From positions 992,001 through 1,056,000 of the forward strand of contig NZ_CP007141.1 of NCBI RefSeq assembly GCF_000816145.1: a stretch of 64,000 nucleotides of DNA. Reading direction: 5' to 3'. Both the position numbers and the translations under genes were made by a program. Shown piece by piece: positions 8,856 through 16,846 of this stretch; the stretch's first letter is position 1, and every line of letters begins with the position of its first letter. The notes under the pieces are model-generated. The model made no database searches. It saw only the letters and a program-made list of their open reading frames with translations, and was not told the DNA's origin. The DNA comes from Pseudothermotoga hypogea DSM 11164 = NBRC 106472. GTDB taxonomy: Bacteria; Thermotogota; Thermotogae; Thermotogales; DSM-5069.

Positions 8856-8896
8856 GGTATACCTTTTTAATACCAAAATTAGGTTACCAAAAACAA
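8856..8896 (-). promoter_or_regulatory. Candidate promoter and operator of the GntR-tctACB operon
   Basis: On the minus strand TTGTTT (8896-8891) and TATTAA (8872-8867) are 18 bases apart. Between and after them are TGGTA-type half-sites: the palindrome GGTATACC at 8856-8863 just upstream of the ribosome site, TTGGTATT overlapping the -10, and GGTAACC in the spacer. GntR/FCD proteins commonly bind TGGT-N-ACCA-type sites, so autoregulation is plausible. Confidence 0.5.
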
Positions 8897-9010
8897 CCCA
8901 GATGATCAAGCGCAAATTTTCGTAGTTCTGGGTTGATTCCAATCAGGATTGACCTCGAAACTCTTTATGCTTCGTCTTACTCAAGCAATCTTTCTCTCTC
9001 TCGTTCTTTC

Positions 9011-10402
9011 TCAATCGGGAAAAATCTTTCCGGGATTCAAGATGTTGTTTGGATCAAAGAGTCTCTTGATACTCCTCATGAGCGCCAACTCTTTTTCTTG
9101 AAGGAACATGCTCAGATACTTTTTCCGTTTCAGACCCACACCGTGTTCTCCCGTCAAATTGCCTTCGAGTTGTACCGTGATTTTGTAAAGTTCTTCGAGC
9201 GCTTTTTCCAAAGATCTTTTCCACACATCGTCGCTCATTCCATCAGGCTTCAAGAACGTCACGTGCACGTTTCCATCACCGACGTGGCCGAAGTTCAGAA
9301 CCTCCAGGTCGAATCTTCGCGCGATGTCGTAAGCAGAAACGACCAACTTGGGCATGTTCGCAGTAGGTACGACCACATCCTCCATGCAATGGGTGGGTCT
9401 GAAGGCGATGATACCTTCGGCTATGGCCTTTCTGAAACGCCAGATCTTCATGCGCTGGGTCCTGCTGTCGGCAATGTACACTTCTAAAGCCTTCATCTGC
9501 ATGAGTTTTTCACCGAGCTCGATGTATTCTCTCGTTAGACTCTGCTTACTGGTAGATTCCAGCTCGAAGATCAGATGACATTCGGCCTCTGGATTTGGTA
9601 TGCTCTCGTTCAAGAACCTGGAAGCCATCTCGCTGGACGCCTTGTCCATGAACTCGATCGAGGCGGGAAGCACCCCCGATTGAGAAAGCACCTTTGGAAC
9701 ACAGAGCAGAGCATCTTCAATGTCTCTGAACGGAACGAGTAACACAGCGGTACACTTCGACTTCGGTACGAGCCTGAGGATGATTTTCGTCACGATCCCG
9801 AGCGTACCTTCACTGCCGACGAAGAGTCTCACCAGATCATAACCTGTCACGTTCTTGAGTGTTTTACCACCGAAAGTAACGATCTCACCTGTTGGAAGAA
9901 CGACTTCCAGACCGAGCACGTGAAAGGACGTCGGTCCGTACTTTATGACCTTGACACCTCCCGCATTCTCCGCAACGTTCCCACCTATGGAAGAACTCTC
10001 GCTGCTCGCGGGATCGCCCGCGTAAAACAATCCATGTTCTTCCGCGATCTTCTGTATTTCTCCAGTTATGACCCCTGGTTCGACCGTGATCGTCATGTTC
10101 TCTTCATCGAACTCAACGATCCTGTTCATCCTCTCCAGAGAAACGACGATCGAATCCTTCGTCGGCACCGCGCCAGCTGAAAGGCCCGTGCCCGCGCCAC
10201 GTGGCACGATGGGCACTCTTCTTTCGTTCGCCCACCTGAGAATCATTGAAACTTGTTCTGTGCTGGTGGGGAAGACGACTGCGAGGGGAATTTGTGCTTC
10301 AACACCGCTCGTTTCATCGTGCGAGTACTTCTCGAGCTCTTCTGGATCGAACTTGACGTTTTCGACTCCCAAAAGTCTTATCAGTTCATCCACCACTCTC
10401 AT
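9011..10402 (-). CDS. FAD-dependent D-lactate/glycolate dehydrogenase, LctD/GlcD type
   Basis: 463 residues from the ATG at 10402. It is a VAO/PCMH flavoprotein: the N-terminal FAD domain shows PRGAGTGLSAGAVPTKDSIVVSLERMNRI and DPASSESSSIGGNVAENAGGVKVIKYGPT, and the C-terminal domain carries EVLNFGHVGDGNVHVTFLKP and NLTGEHGVGLKRKKYLS, with the conserved His/Glu of the 2-hydroxyacid oxidase active site. Immediately upstream and overlapping is etfA, then etfB. The order etfB-etfA-dehydrogenase is that of the lactate dehydrogenase/Etf complex of Acetobacterium woodii (lctBCD), which oxidises lactate with NAD+ by using reduced ferredoxin. No iron-sulfur domain is visible in this subunit. The precise hydroxy acid cannot be told. 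Confidence 0.85.
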   Translation of the reverse strand: MRVVDELIRLLGVENVKFDPEELEKYSHDETSGVEAQIPLAVVFPTSTEQVSMILRWANERRVPIVPRGAGTGLSAGAVPTKDSIVVSLERMNRIVEFDEENMTITVEPGVITGEIQKIAEEHGLFYAGDPASSESSSIGGNVAENAGGVKVIKYGPTSFHVLGLEVVLPTGEIVTFGGKTLKNVTGYDLVRLFVGSEGTLGIVTKIILRLVPKSKCTAVLLVPFRDIEDALLCVPKVLSQSGVLPASIEFMDKASSEMASRFLNESIPNPEAECHLIFELESTSKQSLTREYIELGEKLMQMKALEVYIADSRTQRMKIWRFRKAIAEGIIAFRPTHCMEDVVVPTANMPKLVVSAYDIARRFDLEVLNFGHVGDGNVHVTFLKPDGMSDDVWKRSLEKALEELYKITVQLEGNLTGEHGVGLKRKKYLSMFLQEKELALMRSIKRLFDPNNILNPGKIFPD

Positions 10403-11351
10403 CGTTCTCACGCCCCAGTCTCTGAACGAGTTCGCTCAATACCCAATACGCGTCGGCGACGATGCCGATGTCAGCAACTTTGAATATGGGAGCGTATCTG
10501 TCTTTGTTTATTGCAACGATGATCTCTGACGTCTGCATGCCGGCAAGATGTTGCACAGCACCGGATATACCCGCAGCGATGTAGATTCTCGGCTTGACGG
10601 TCTTACCACTCAGCCCCACTTGATGATCGTGGGAGAGCCATCTGGCGTCGACAACTGCACGCGATGCACCCACGGCACCTTTCACTAAACTTGCTAGTTT
10701 GAAGGCAACTTCCACGTTCTCTTTCTTCCTCAGTCCCTTACCCACGGAGACGATGATCTTGGCGTCTTCGAGTCTTGCTCCTGCTTGCTTTGGTTCAACA
10801 GAAATGAGCTGACATCTGTCAGACAAATCCTCGATTCTCTCTTCTATGAACTGTACATCGTCCTTTCGATGTTCGACGATCTCGAACACACCCGGTCTCA
10901 CCGTCGCCATCTGAGGTCGATGCGTGGGGGTGACGATCGTCGCCATGACGTTTCCACCTATCGCAGGCCTGGTTTGAAGAAGATTACCCTTCTCATCCAC
11001 GTCCAACTCGGTGCAGTCGGCGGTGAGACCTGTTCGAAAGCTCGCAGCGAGTGCGGGCATGAGGGTCCTCCCGAAGGTGGTGGCGGGTGCCAGTACGATG
11101 GAGGGAGAATATTTTGCAAAGATCTTCTTCGCAGTTGAGAGAAACGGATCCAGCGAAAACCTGTTGAATTTCTCGTGTACGGCCAAAACGATCATGTCGG
11201 GTCCGAAGCGTGCGAGCTGTTGAACGTCCTTTTTGGAGTTGGACATCAAGAGAAAGGCGAGCTTCATCGAAGCCTTGTCTGCGAGTTTTCTCGCTTTCGA
11301 GAGCAATTCGAAGCTGCTGCGATCGATCTTGTTGTTCAAAACGAGGATCAT
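10386..11351 (-). CDS. etfA: Electron transfer flavoprotein subunit alpha
   Basis: 321 residues. The C-terminal FAD-binding domain is clear: KGLRKKENVEVAFKLASLVKGAVGASRAVVDARW, GKTVKPRIYIAAGISGAVQHLAGMQ and IIVAINKDRYAPIFKVADIGIVAD. The N-terminal domain lacks the ferredoxin-like extension with cysteine clusters that some clostridial LctC proteins have. It overlaps etfB by four bases (ATGA), and its own end overlaps the start of the dehydrogenase gene, so the three proteins are made together and presumably form one complex. Bifurcating and non-bifurcating Etf cannot be separated with certainty by eye. Confidence 0.93.
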   Translation of the reverse strand: MILVLNNKIDRSSFELLSKARKLADKASMKLAFLLMSNSKKDVQQLARFGPDMIVLAVHEKFNRFSLDPFLSTAKKIFAKYSPSIVLAPATTFGRTLMPALAASFRTGLTADCTELDVDEKGNLLQTRPAIGGNVMATIVTPTHRPQMATVRPGVFEIVEHRKDDVQFIEERIEDLSDRCQLISVEPKQAGARLEDAKIIVSVGKGLRKKENVEVAFKLASLVKGAVGASRAVVDARWLSHDHQVGLSGKTVKPRIYIAAGISGAVQHLAGMQTSEIIVAINKDRYAPIFKVADIGIVADAYWVLSELVQRLGRENDESGG

Positions 11352-12148
11352 CCCACTTCACCGTCCCGTACGGCCTTGATCAACCCGACGACACGTTCGA
11401 TTCCCTCGAGGATGTCCTTGTCAGCGTAGATTCTACAGTTTCGAGCGATCTTCGTGTTGAAGACCTTCACAACGCGTGTGGGAGAACCTTTCAGCCCCAC
11501 TTCTTCACGATTTATACCTATTGACTCGGTGTCATAGATTTCTATCTTTGCATCCATAGCGGTCTTTTTTCCAGCGAGTGTGGGCAACCTGGGTTCGGCA
11601 ACACTTTTGAGCACGCAGAGGCATGCTGGAAGTGGTGCTTTCCAGACCTCGTGTGCATCCTCGACGGACCGTTTGACAACAACGAAATTCTCAGTAAGAT
11701 CTATCAACTCCGATACGTAACTGACCACTGGTAGGTCCAAGAGCGTCGCAAGTTCGATACCCACTTGACCAGTCTCACCGTCGGTGGATTTCTCACCACA
11801 GATCATCAAGTCAAATGCGATGTTCAACTTTTCTATGGCCTTCGCGAGCGCGAGACTTGTGGCCCAGGTGTCCGAACCCGCCAGAGCCGAATCGCTCAGA
11901 AGGATTGCTCGATCGGCACCGAGCGCTATCGCATCCCTCAAAACGTCTATCGTGTTCATCGGTCCCATGCTCAACACCGTCACACTACCATTCAATTTCT
12001 CCTTCAGAGACACCGCGAGTTCCAAGGCGTGTGAGTCGAGTGGGTTCATCGTCACATCCAATCCTTCGCGCACCATGGTGCCACTGATCGGATCTATCTT
12101 CACCTTCTCGGTGTCTGGAACCTGCTTGACGAGCACAAGGAAGTTCAC
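11348..12148 (-). CDS. etfB: Electron transfer flavoprotein subunit beta
   Basis: 266 residues from a GTG at 12148, with GAAAGGAGGAGG upstream. EtfB pattern: LVLVKQVPDTEKVKIDP at the start, MNPLDSHALELAVSLKEKLNG, VLSMGP, and ICGEKSTDGETGQVGIELATLLDLPVVSYVSEL, the nucleotide-binding loop that holds AMP in housekeeping Etf or the bifurcating FAD in Fix/Bcd/Lct-type Etf. The early NPLDSHALE segment resembles bifurcating types. First gene of the etfB-etfA-lctD-like operon and divergent from the GH3/murQ operon, so the 100-base region between them must hold two promoters. Confidence 0.93.
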   Translation of the reverse strand: MNFLVLVKQVPDTEKVKIDPISGTMVREGLDVTMNPLDSHALELAVSLKEKLNGSVTVLSMGPMNTIDVLRDAIALGADRAILLSDSALAGSDTWATSLALAKAIEKLNIAFDLMICGEKSTDGETGQVGIELATLLDLPVVSYVSELIDLTENFVVVKRSVEDAHEVWKAPLPACLCVLKSVAEPRLPTLAGKKTAMDAKIEIYDTESIGINREEVGLKGSPTRVVKVFNTKIARNCRIYADKDILEGIERVVGLIKAVRDGEVG

Positions 12149-12222
12149 GAGGCCTCCTCCTTTCTTGTCTTTATTTTATACCATTTAAGAGAACTATGTA
12201 AGCACAACAGATTCGATGGGTG

Positions 12223-12228
12223 TATAAT
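12223..12228 (+). promoter_or_regulatory. -10 box (TATAAT) of the GH3-murQ operon
   Basis: A consensus TATAAT lies 20 bases before the ATG at 12249, with AGAGGTGA in between as ribosome site. No good -35 is visible at 16-18 bases. On the other strand TATAAAAT at about 12171-12178 could serve etfB. Confidence 0.5.
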
Positions 12229-12248
12229 CAAAAAAAGAGGTGACTTCG

Positions 12249-13751
12249 ATGGACCTTGACAGTTTGGTTGGCCAACTGTTCTTGATAGGGATCAAGGGCA
12301 AGGAAGTCGACGAAGAGACATTGAGGGTTCTGAGATTCGTCAAGCCGGGCTTTGTGATACTCTTCGCACGAAACGTGGAAACTCCAAGGCAGGTTCTGAG
12401 TCTGGTGAAGCAAGTCAGATCGGTTCTCGGCGAAGACGTGATCTTTGCCGTCGATCAAGAGGGAGGCATCGTGACACGTTTCAGGGAAGGTTTCGCGGTC
12501 TCTCCTGGTGCGATGGCTATAGCCGCCACGAGCGATCCCAACAACGCGTACCGCGTCGCAAAGGTGCTCGCACGAGAGATGAGAACAGTTGGAGTGAGCT
12601 GGAACCTCGCACCTGTTGTGGACATCAACGACAATCCCAACAACCCCGGGATAGGTGTGCGGAGCTTTTCCGACAGAGCCGAAATCGTGTCGAGGTTCGC
12701 GACACGCTTCTACGAGGGATTGAAAGAAGAAGGCGTTGCGGCGTGTGCGAAGCATTTCCCTGGGAAGGGGAGCGTGTCGCTGGACGCACACCTGGAGATG
12801 CCGACGCTCGAGAAAAGTCTCGAAGAGCTCGAAAGCTGGGAATTCGTGCCCTTCAAAACGTTGATCGAGAAGGGTATAGACAGCATAATGCCTTCACACG
12901 TGTACCTTTCAAAGGTTCAATCCAGAAAAGAACCTGCCACCGTTTCGTACGAAGTGTTGGGCGAGGTTTTGAGAAAAAAGCTCGGTTACGACGGTGTTCT
13001 GGTCGCGGACGATCTTTTGATGGGTGGTATCGTCAAGAACATGACGGTGGAAGAAGCCGTCGTGAGATCCTTCATGGCGGGCATGGACGTTCTGACCGTC
13101 TGTCACGAACCCGACGCGCAGATGTCGGCGAAGAAGGTGCTTCTTAAAAAGATCGAACAGGATCCGTTCCTGCAGAAAAGGCTGGAAGAATCGCTCAAGA
13201 GGATCAAACGGTTCAAGGAAAAGTTCGCGGTGAAGCGTTTGCCCGAAGAGATCCGTTTCGATCCAGAGCATGGACAGATCATGCGACAGATCGCAGAGCG
13301 TTCGATCACGCTCGTACGCGACAGCGATGGCATGCTGCCGCCCAAACTGGATAAAGACGATTACGTCTTCACCGTGAGGCTGAGCAGATCGGTGCAGGTT
13401 CAGGAAACCGATATCGGTGTTCCCTGGGTGGCGAAAGAGATCTCGAAGAGGTTCGCTTGCAAGCTTTTCATTCTCGAAGAAGGCGTTGAAATTCCGAAGG
13501 CTGAGAAGTGCGTCGTGTTCACCGAAAACGCGCATCTTTCCAACTGGCAGAAGGAGCTCTTGATCCGGGTGCGCAAAAATTTCAAAAAGGTTCTGCTCGT
13601 CGCGCTCAGAAATCCGTACGATTGCAGCTTGATAGAGTCTTCGAGCCTGTGCACCTACGGCTACGAAATGGTTTCACAGGAAGCGTTGCTGAAGGTCCTG
13701 CTCGGTGAGTTGAAGCCCGTTGGCAAACTGCCCGTGGAGGTGTTCAGATGA
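12249..13751 (+). CDS. Glycoside hydrolase family 3, NagZ-like beta-N-acetylhexosaminidase
   Basis: 500 residues from the ATG at 12249; the GTG at 12240 lies inside the ribosome site. GH3 features: FAVDQEGGIVTRFREG, the catalytic loop AKHFPGKGSVSLDAHLEMP (the NagZ His/Asp dyad lies in the D-x-H of this loop) and the nucleophile Asp in DGVLVADDLLMGGI. No signal peptide is visible, so it acts in the cytoplasm. A C-terminal part of about 170 residues beyond the TIM barrel resembles the second alpha/beta domain of larger GH3 enzymes. It overlaps murQ by four bases, so its likely role is to release GlcNAc or MurNAc derivatives from imported or recycled muropeptides, with MurQ acting next. Confidence 0.88.
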   Translation: MDLDSLVGQLFLIGIKGKEVDEETLRVLRFVKPGFVILFARNVETPRQVLSLVKQVRSVLGEDVIFAVDQEGGIVTRFREGFAVSPGAMAIAATSDPNNAYRVAKVLAREMRTVGVSWNLAPVVDINDNPNNPGIGVRSFSDRAEIVSRFATRFYEGLKEEGVAACAKHFPGKGSVSLDAHLEMPTLEKSLEELESWEFVPFKTLIEKGIDSIMPSHVYLSKVQSRKEPATVSYEVLGEVLRKKLGYDGVLVADDLLMGGIVKNMTVEEAVVRSFMAGMDVLTVCHEPDAQMSAKKVLLKKIEQDPFLQKRLEESLKRIKRFKEKFAVKRLPEEIRFDPEHGQIMRQIAERSITLVRDSDGMLPPKLDKDDYVFTVRLSRSVQVQETDIGVPWVAKEISKRFACKLFILEEGVEIPKAEKCVVFTENAHLSNWQKELLIRVRKNFKKVLLVALRNPYDCSLIESSSLCTYGYEMVSQEALLKVLLGELKPVGKLPVEVFR

Positions 13752-14647
13752 ACGAGAACAGAACGATCACGGAGATGAGGAACCCAAAGTCTCAGAGGAT
13801 AGACGAAAAGAGCGTCGGTGAAATTTTGAGGATCATAAACGAGGAAGACGCCTTAGTCGCCCTGGCGGTCCGCGAAGCGCTGCCACAGATAGAGAAGCTC
13901 GTTGAGGTCTGCGTTGAGACGCTGAACTCTGGCGGAAGGGTCTTTTACGTTGGTGCGGGCACCAGTGGCCGCATAGCGTTCATGGACGCCGTGGAGCTCG
14001 TACCGACTTACGGTCTTGAAGAAGGCATCTTCGTGCCCATCATCGCGGGTGGTTTCGAGGCGCTGCGCAGATCCATCGAAGGCGTTGAAGATCTCGTAGA
14101 CGAAGCGCAAAGAGATCTCATGAACCACGATTTGCAAGCGAAGGACCTCGTCATAGGCATAGCCGCGAGTGGCAGCACACCGTACGTGAGGGGTGCGTTG
14201 ATCTACGCAAGACAGCTCGGCTGTAAGACGGCGCTGATCTGCAACGTGAACGATCCTCCTCTCGCACAGTTTGCAGACATCGTTGTGAGCGTCGTCACAG
14301 GACCGGAAGTGATCGCGGGCAGCACGCGCATGAAGGCCGGTACGGCACAGAAGATGGTTTTGAACATGCTCAGCACAACGGTGATGATAAAACTCGGCAA
14401 AGTGTACGACAATCTCATGGTCGATGTCCTGGTACTCAACGAGAAACTCAGAAAGAGGGCCATAAACATCGTGACAGAACTGACCGGTGTGGATGAGGAA
14501 ACTGCTAAAATCGTCCTTGAGAAGACCAGCTACAGCGTGAAGCTCGCGGTGCTGCACCTGATCTCGAAAAAGGATCTAAAAGAATGCCAGAGAATACTGA
14601 GTGTGGAGCCGAGTTTGAGAAAGGCACTCACGATGCTGGGGGGATGA
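13748..14647 (+). CDS. murQ: N-acetylmuramic acid 6-phosphate etherase
   Basis: 299 residues, standard length. The N-terminus TEMRNPKSQRIDEKSVGEILRIINEED and the SIS-domain loop VFYVGAGTSGRIAFMDAVELVPTYG are diagnostic of MurQ; GSTPYVRGALIYARQLG and GPEVIAGSTRMKAGTAQKMVLNMLSTT complete the active site. It removes D-lactate from MurNAc 6-phosphate to give GlcNAc 6-phosphate. Translationally coupled (ATGA) to the GH3 gene before it and to the GntR regulator after it. No MurNAc transporter (MurP) or kinase (AnmK/MurK) is adjacent, so the phosphorylating step must be coded elsewhere. The D-lactate released could feed the nearby lactate-type dehydrogenase; that link is inference. Confidence 0.95.
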   Translation: MNENRTITEMRNPKSQRIDEKSVGEILRIINEEDALVALAVREALPQIEKLVEVCVETLNSGGRVFYVGAGTSGRIAFMDAVELVPTYGLEEGIFVPIIAGGFEALRRSIEGVEDLVDEAQRDLMNHDLQAKDLVIGIAASGSTPYVRGALIYARQLGCKTALICNVNDPPLAQFADIVVSVVTGPEVIAGSTRMKAGTAQKMVLNMLSTTVMIKLGKVYDNLMVDVLVLNEKLRKRAINIVTELTGVDEETAKIVLEKTSYSVKLAVLHLISKKDLKECQRILSVEPSLRKALTMLGG

Positions 14648-15396
14648 ACGTGGAAGAATATCCTGTTCCTCTCTATTATCGCGTCTATAGGGAATTGAAG
14701 CGCAGGATTTCGGAGGGTGAATACAAGCCGGGCGACAGGATCCCACCGGAGATCGAGCTGGTGAAGTCGTTTGGGGTGAGCAGGCTCACCATAAGGCGCG
14801 CGCTGGAAGAGCTGAAATCCGAAGGGCTCATCTCGCGTCACAAAGGTAAAGGAACGTTCATCGTTGGCAAGAAAGAAGAGGAATCCATGAACGTGCTCAA
14901 AGGTTTCACAGACAAAGCGAAGGAAGAAGGCCTGAGCGTCAGGTCTCACGTTCTGGAAAACAGGCTCATCGAAATACCTCCCGAACTCTGCCAGGTCTTC
15001 GGCCTGGAACAGGGTGCGATGGTCGTGCTGCTCAGGCGCGTGCGCTTCCTCAACGATGAGCCTGTGGCCATCGAAGCCGCATACCTCAATCCCGCGGTGG
15101 ACGTCAGGATTCTGAGCATCTTGAAAAAGGACATGTCGAAGGAATCGCTGTACGAGTTTCTCAGAAACGAGTTGAAGATACCCCTTATCAGAGCGCTCGA
15201 AGAACTGGAACTGACACACGTTTCATCTTCGGACGCGAAACATCTCGGTTTGCAGCCCGGCGCGTGTGCGCTTCTGAGAAAACGTTACACGTACACAACG
15301 AACGGAAAATGTGTGGAGTTCGTCCGCTCGATCTATCGCGGGGACAAGTACAGGTTCAAGATGGAACTCAGGTCAGAGGGCGCGTTCGAGAGATGA
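14644..15396 (+). CDS. GntR-family regulator with UTRA domain (HutC type)
   Basis: 250 residues from the ATG at 14644, which overlaps the murQ stop and has GGGGGG before it; an earlier in-frame ATG at 14584 lies well inside murQ. The winged helix covers roughly residues 8-75 (PLYYRVYRELKRRISEGEYKPG ... FGVSRLTIRRALEELKSEGLISRHKGKGTFI), and the rest is a UTRA ligand domain ([57 protein letters not shown]). UTRA regulators near amino-sugar genes usually sense GlcNAc-6-P, GlcN-6-P or related phosphosugars, consistent with control of the GH3-murQ operon. Its 3' end overlaps the convergent DUF5317 gene by 24 bases. Confidence 0.88.
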   Translation: MNVEEYPVPLYYRVYRELKRRISEGEYKPGDRIPPEIELVKSFGVSRLTIRRALEELKSEGLISRHKGKGTFIVGKKEEESMNVLKGFTDKAKEEGLSVRSHVLENRLIEIPPELCQVFGLEQGAMVVLLRRVRFLNDEPVAIEAAYLNPAVDVRILSILKKDMSKESLYEFLRNELKIPLIRALEELELTHVSSSDAKHLGLQPGACALLRKRYTYTTNGKCVEFVRSIYRGDKYRFKMELRSEGAFER

Positions 15397-15876
15397 ACCT
15401 TTCGGTTTGGTGAGCATGAAGACCATGAGGCCGATGTAGACCAGCACGTCACCGACGCTGATCAAAAATTTCCTGCCCCACGGTGTGTAGGCAGGTATGA
15501 TGTCGCCGATCAACAGGATCGGTTCGAATTTTTCCAGCAACGCGTGTTTGATGCTGGCTCTCAGTCCCATCGCGGCTGCGAGTGGTCCGTAGACGGGCAT
15601 CCGCCCTCCATTGAGCAGGATGGCGACGAAGTTCAGGATCGAGCCCATCACGATGAACTTGAAACCGGGGATGTTCCAGTTGAATGCGAGGAGAAACAGT
15701 AACAGAGAATAAGAGATGACCATCATCAAAACCCTGTTTTCGATGGGCAGGAACTGAAGAACGAAAGGTAGCGGGAAAAGATAGACGAATCTGATGTCCG
15801 TCTGGTGGAGATGGAAGATCCTCCTTCTGAAGATCAAAGAAAGAACCAGTGAGACGGCAAAAACGTCCAGGATCAT
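15373..15876 (-). CDS. DUF5317-type integral membrane protein
   Basis: 167 residues with about five hydrophobic segments (near residues 2-16, 27-45, 48-66, 72-90 and 137-158). The motif NGGRMPVYG in the middle and the [27 protein letters not shown] segment match what I know of the small DUF5317 family seen in Thermotogota and Clostridia. Function unknown. It overlaps the end of panC (stop and start share four bases) and is therefore co-transcribed with panC and possibly with the tRNA gene upstream. Convergent with the GntR/UTRA gene. Confidence 0.7.
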   Translation of the reverse strand: MILDVFAVSLVLSLIFRRRIFHLHQTDIRFVYLFPLPFVLQFLPIENRVLMMVISYSLLLFLLAFNWNIPGFKFIVMGSILNFVAILLNGGRMPVYGPLAAAMGLRASIKHALLEKFEPILLIGDIIPAYTPWGRKFLISVGDVLVYIGLMVFMLTKPKGSSLERAL

Positions 15877-16715
15877 CCGAGTATCGTGTTGTCGATCAGC
15901 CTGGCCTTTCCGACCCAGGCCGCCACGGCGACGAGCACCTTTCCTTCAAGGCGCTCCACAGGTTGCAGCGTCTCTTCGTCCACGATCTCGACGTAATCCA
16001 CTCTGACGAGGTTGAACTTTGCAAAATGTTCCAGCATCTTCTCCTTTATCCTTTCCGCACTGCGTTCGCCGGCTCGATACAACTGTTCTGCGATCTTTAA
16101 AGATTGGTACAGTGCCAGCGCCTGTTTTCTCTCTTCACCAACAAGATAAACGTTTCTTGAACTCATCGCGAGGCCATCTGGTTCCCTGACGATGGGACAC
16201 TCTATGACTTCCACGTCCATGTTCAGATCTCTGACCATTCTGCGTATGATCCTGAACTGCTGGGCGTCCTTCTGACCGAAGTAAGCCCGGTGTGGCTTGA
16301 CGATGTTGAACAACTTCGTGACTACGGTGCACACACCCCTGAAATGTGTCGGGCGGGACTTGCCACACAGATACTTCGACAAACTCTCCTCCACCACGTA
16401 GGTTGAATAGTGCGGCGGGTACATCTCTTCCACGCTCGGCACGAACACGTAATCGACGTTTTCGGCCTGGAGCATGGAAAGATCCCTGTTCAGATCTCTC
16501 GGGTAACTCGCGTAATCTTCGTTCGGGCCGAACTGCGTCGGGTTCACGAATATACTCACGACGACCACATCGTTCTCCTGGCGGCAACGTCGAACCAGCG
16601 AAAGGTGGCCTTCGTGGAGATAGCCCATCGTTGGAACGAAACCGATCTTCTTGCCCGCGGCTCGTTCCGACTCGGAGATCTGCTTCATTCTGGAAACCGT
16701 CTCGACAACAATCAC
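15873..16715 (-). CDS. panC: Pantothenate synthetase
   Basis: 280 residues from the GTG at 16715; reading further upstream would enter the tRNA gene. AAGGTGG lies 8 bases before this GTG. The PanC pattern is complete: [20 protein letters not shown] (the HxGH nucleotidyl-transferase motif), [45 protein letters not shown] and [19 protein letters not shown]. It joins pantoate and beta-alanine with ATP in the cytoplasm for CoA synthesis. The ribosome site begins directly after the CCA end of tRNA-Ser, so panC appears to be read from the tRNA promoter. Confidence 0.95.
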   Translation of the reverse strand: MIVVETVSRMKQISESERAAGKKIGFVPTMGYLHEGHLSLVRRCRQENDVVVVSIFVNPTQFGPNEDYASYPRDLNRDLSMLQAENVDYVFVPSVEEMYPPHYSTYVVEESLSKYLCGKSRPTHFRGVCTVVTKLFNIVKPHRAYFGQKDAQQFRIIRRMVRDLNMDVEVIECPIVREPDGLAMSSRNVYLVGEERKQALALYQSLKIAEQLYRAGERSAERIKEKMLEHFAKFNLVRVDYVEIVDEETLQPVERLEGKVLVAVAAWVGKARLIDNTILG

Positions 16716-16730
16716 AGAACCACCTTCTTC

Positions 16731-16819
16731 TGGCGGAGGCGGTGGGACTCGAACCCACAAGGGCCTCGCGGCCCACCGGTTTTCGAGACCGGCTCCTTAG
16801 CCAGTTCGGACACGCCTCC
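16731..16819 (-). tRNA. tRNA-Ser, anticodon CGA
   Basis: 89 bases on the minus strand with encoded CCA. The acceptor GGAGGCG pairs with CGCCTCC, the anticodon loop CTCGAAA carries CGA (reads UCG codons), the long variable arm is a GGGCC/GGCCC hairpin with GCGA loop, and the T-arm is GTGGG-TTCGAGT-CCCAC. This is a class II serine tRNA. The gene starts 27 bases after the end of the alcohol dehydrogenase gene and ends 15 bases before panC. An AT-rich GATAAAAT lies about 8 bases upstream of its 5' end as candidate -10. Confidence 0.96.
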
Positions 16820-16846
16820 ACACTTTGATTTTATCATTTTAATGTC

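Noticed and set aside
14584-14643. Longer GntR/UTRA protein starting inside murQ
   Set aside because: The 20 added residues precede the winged helix without sense; the ATG overlapping the murQ stop is the normal coupled start.
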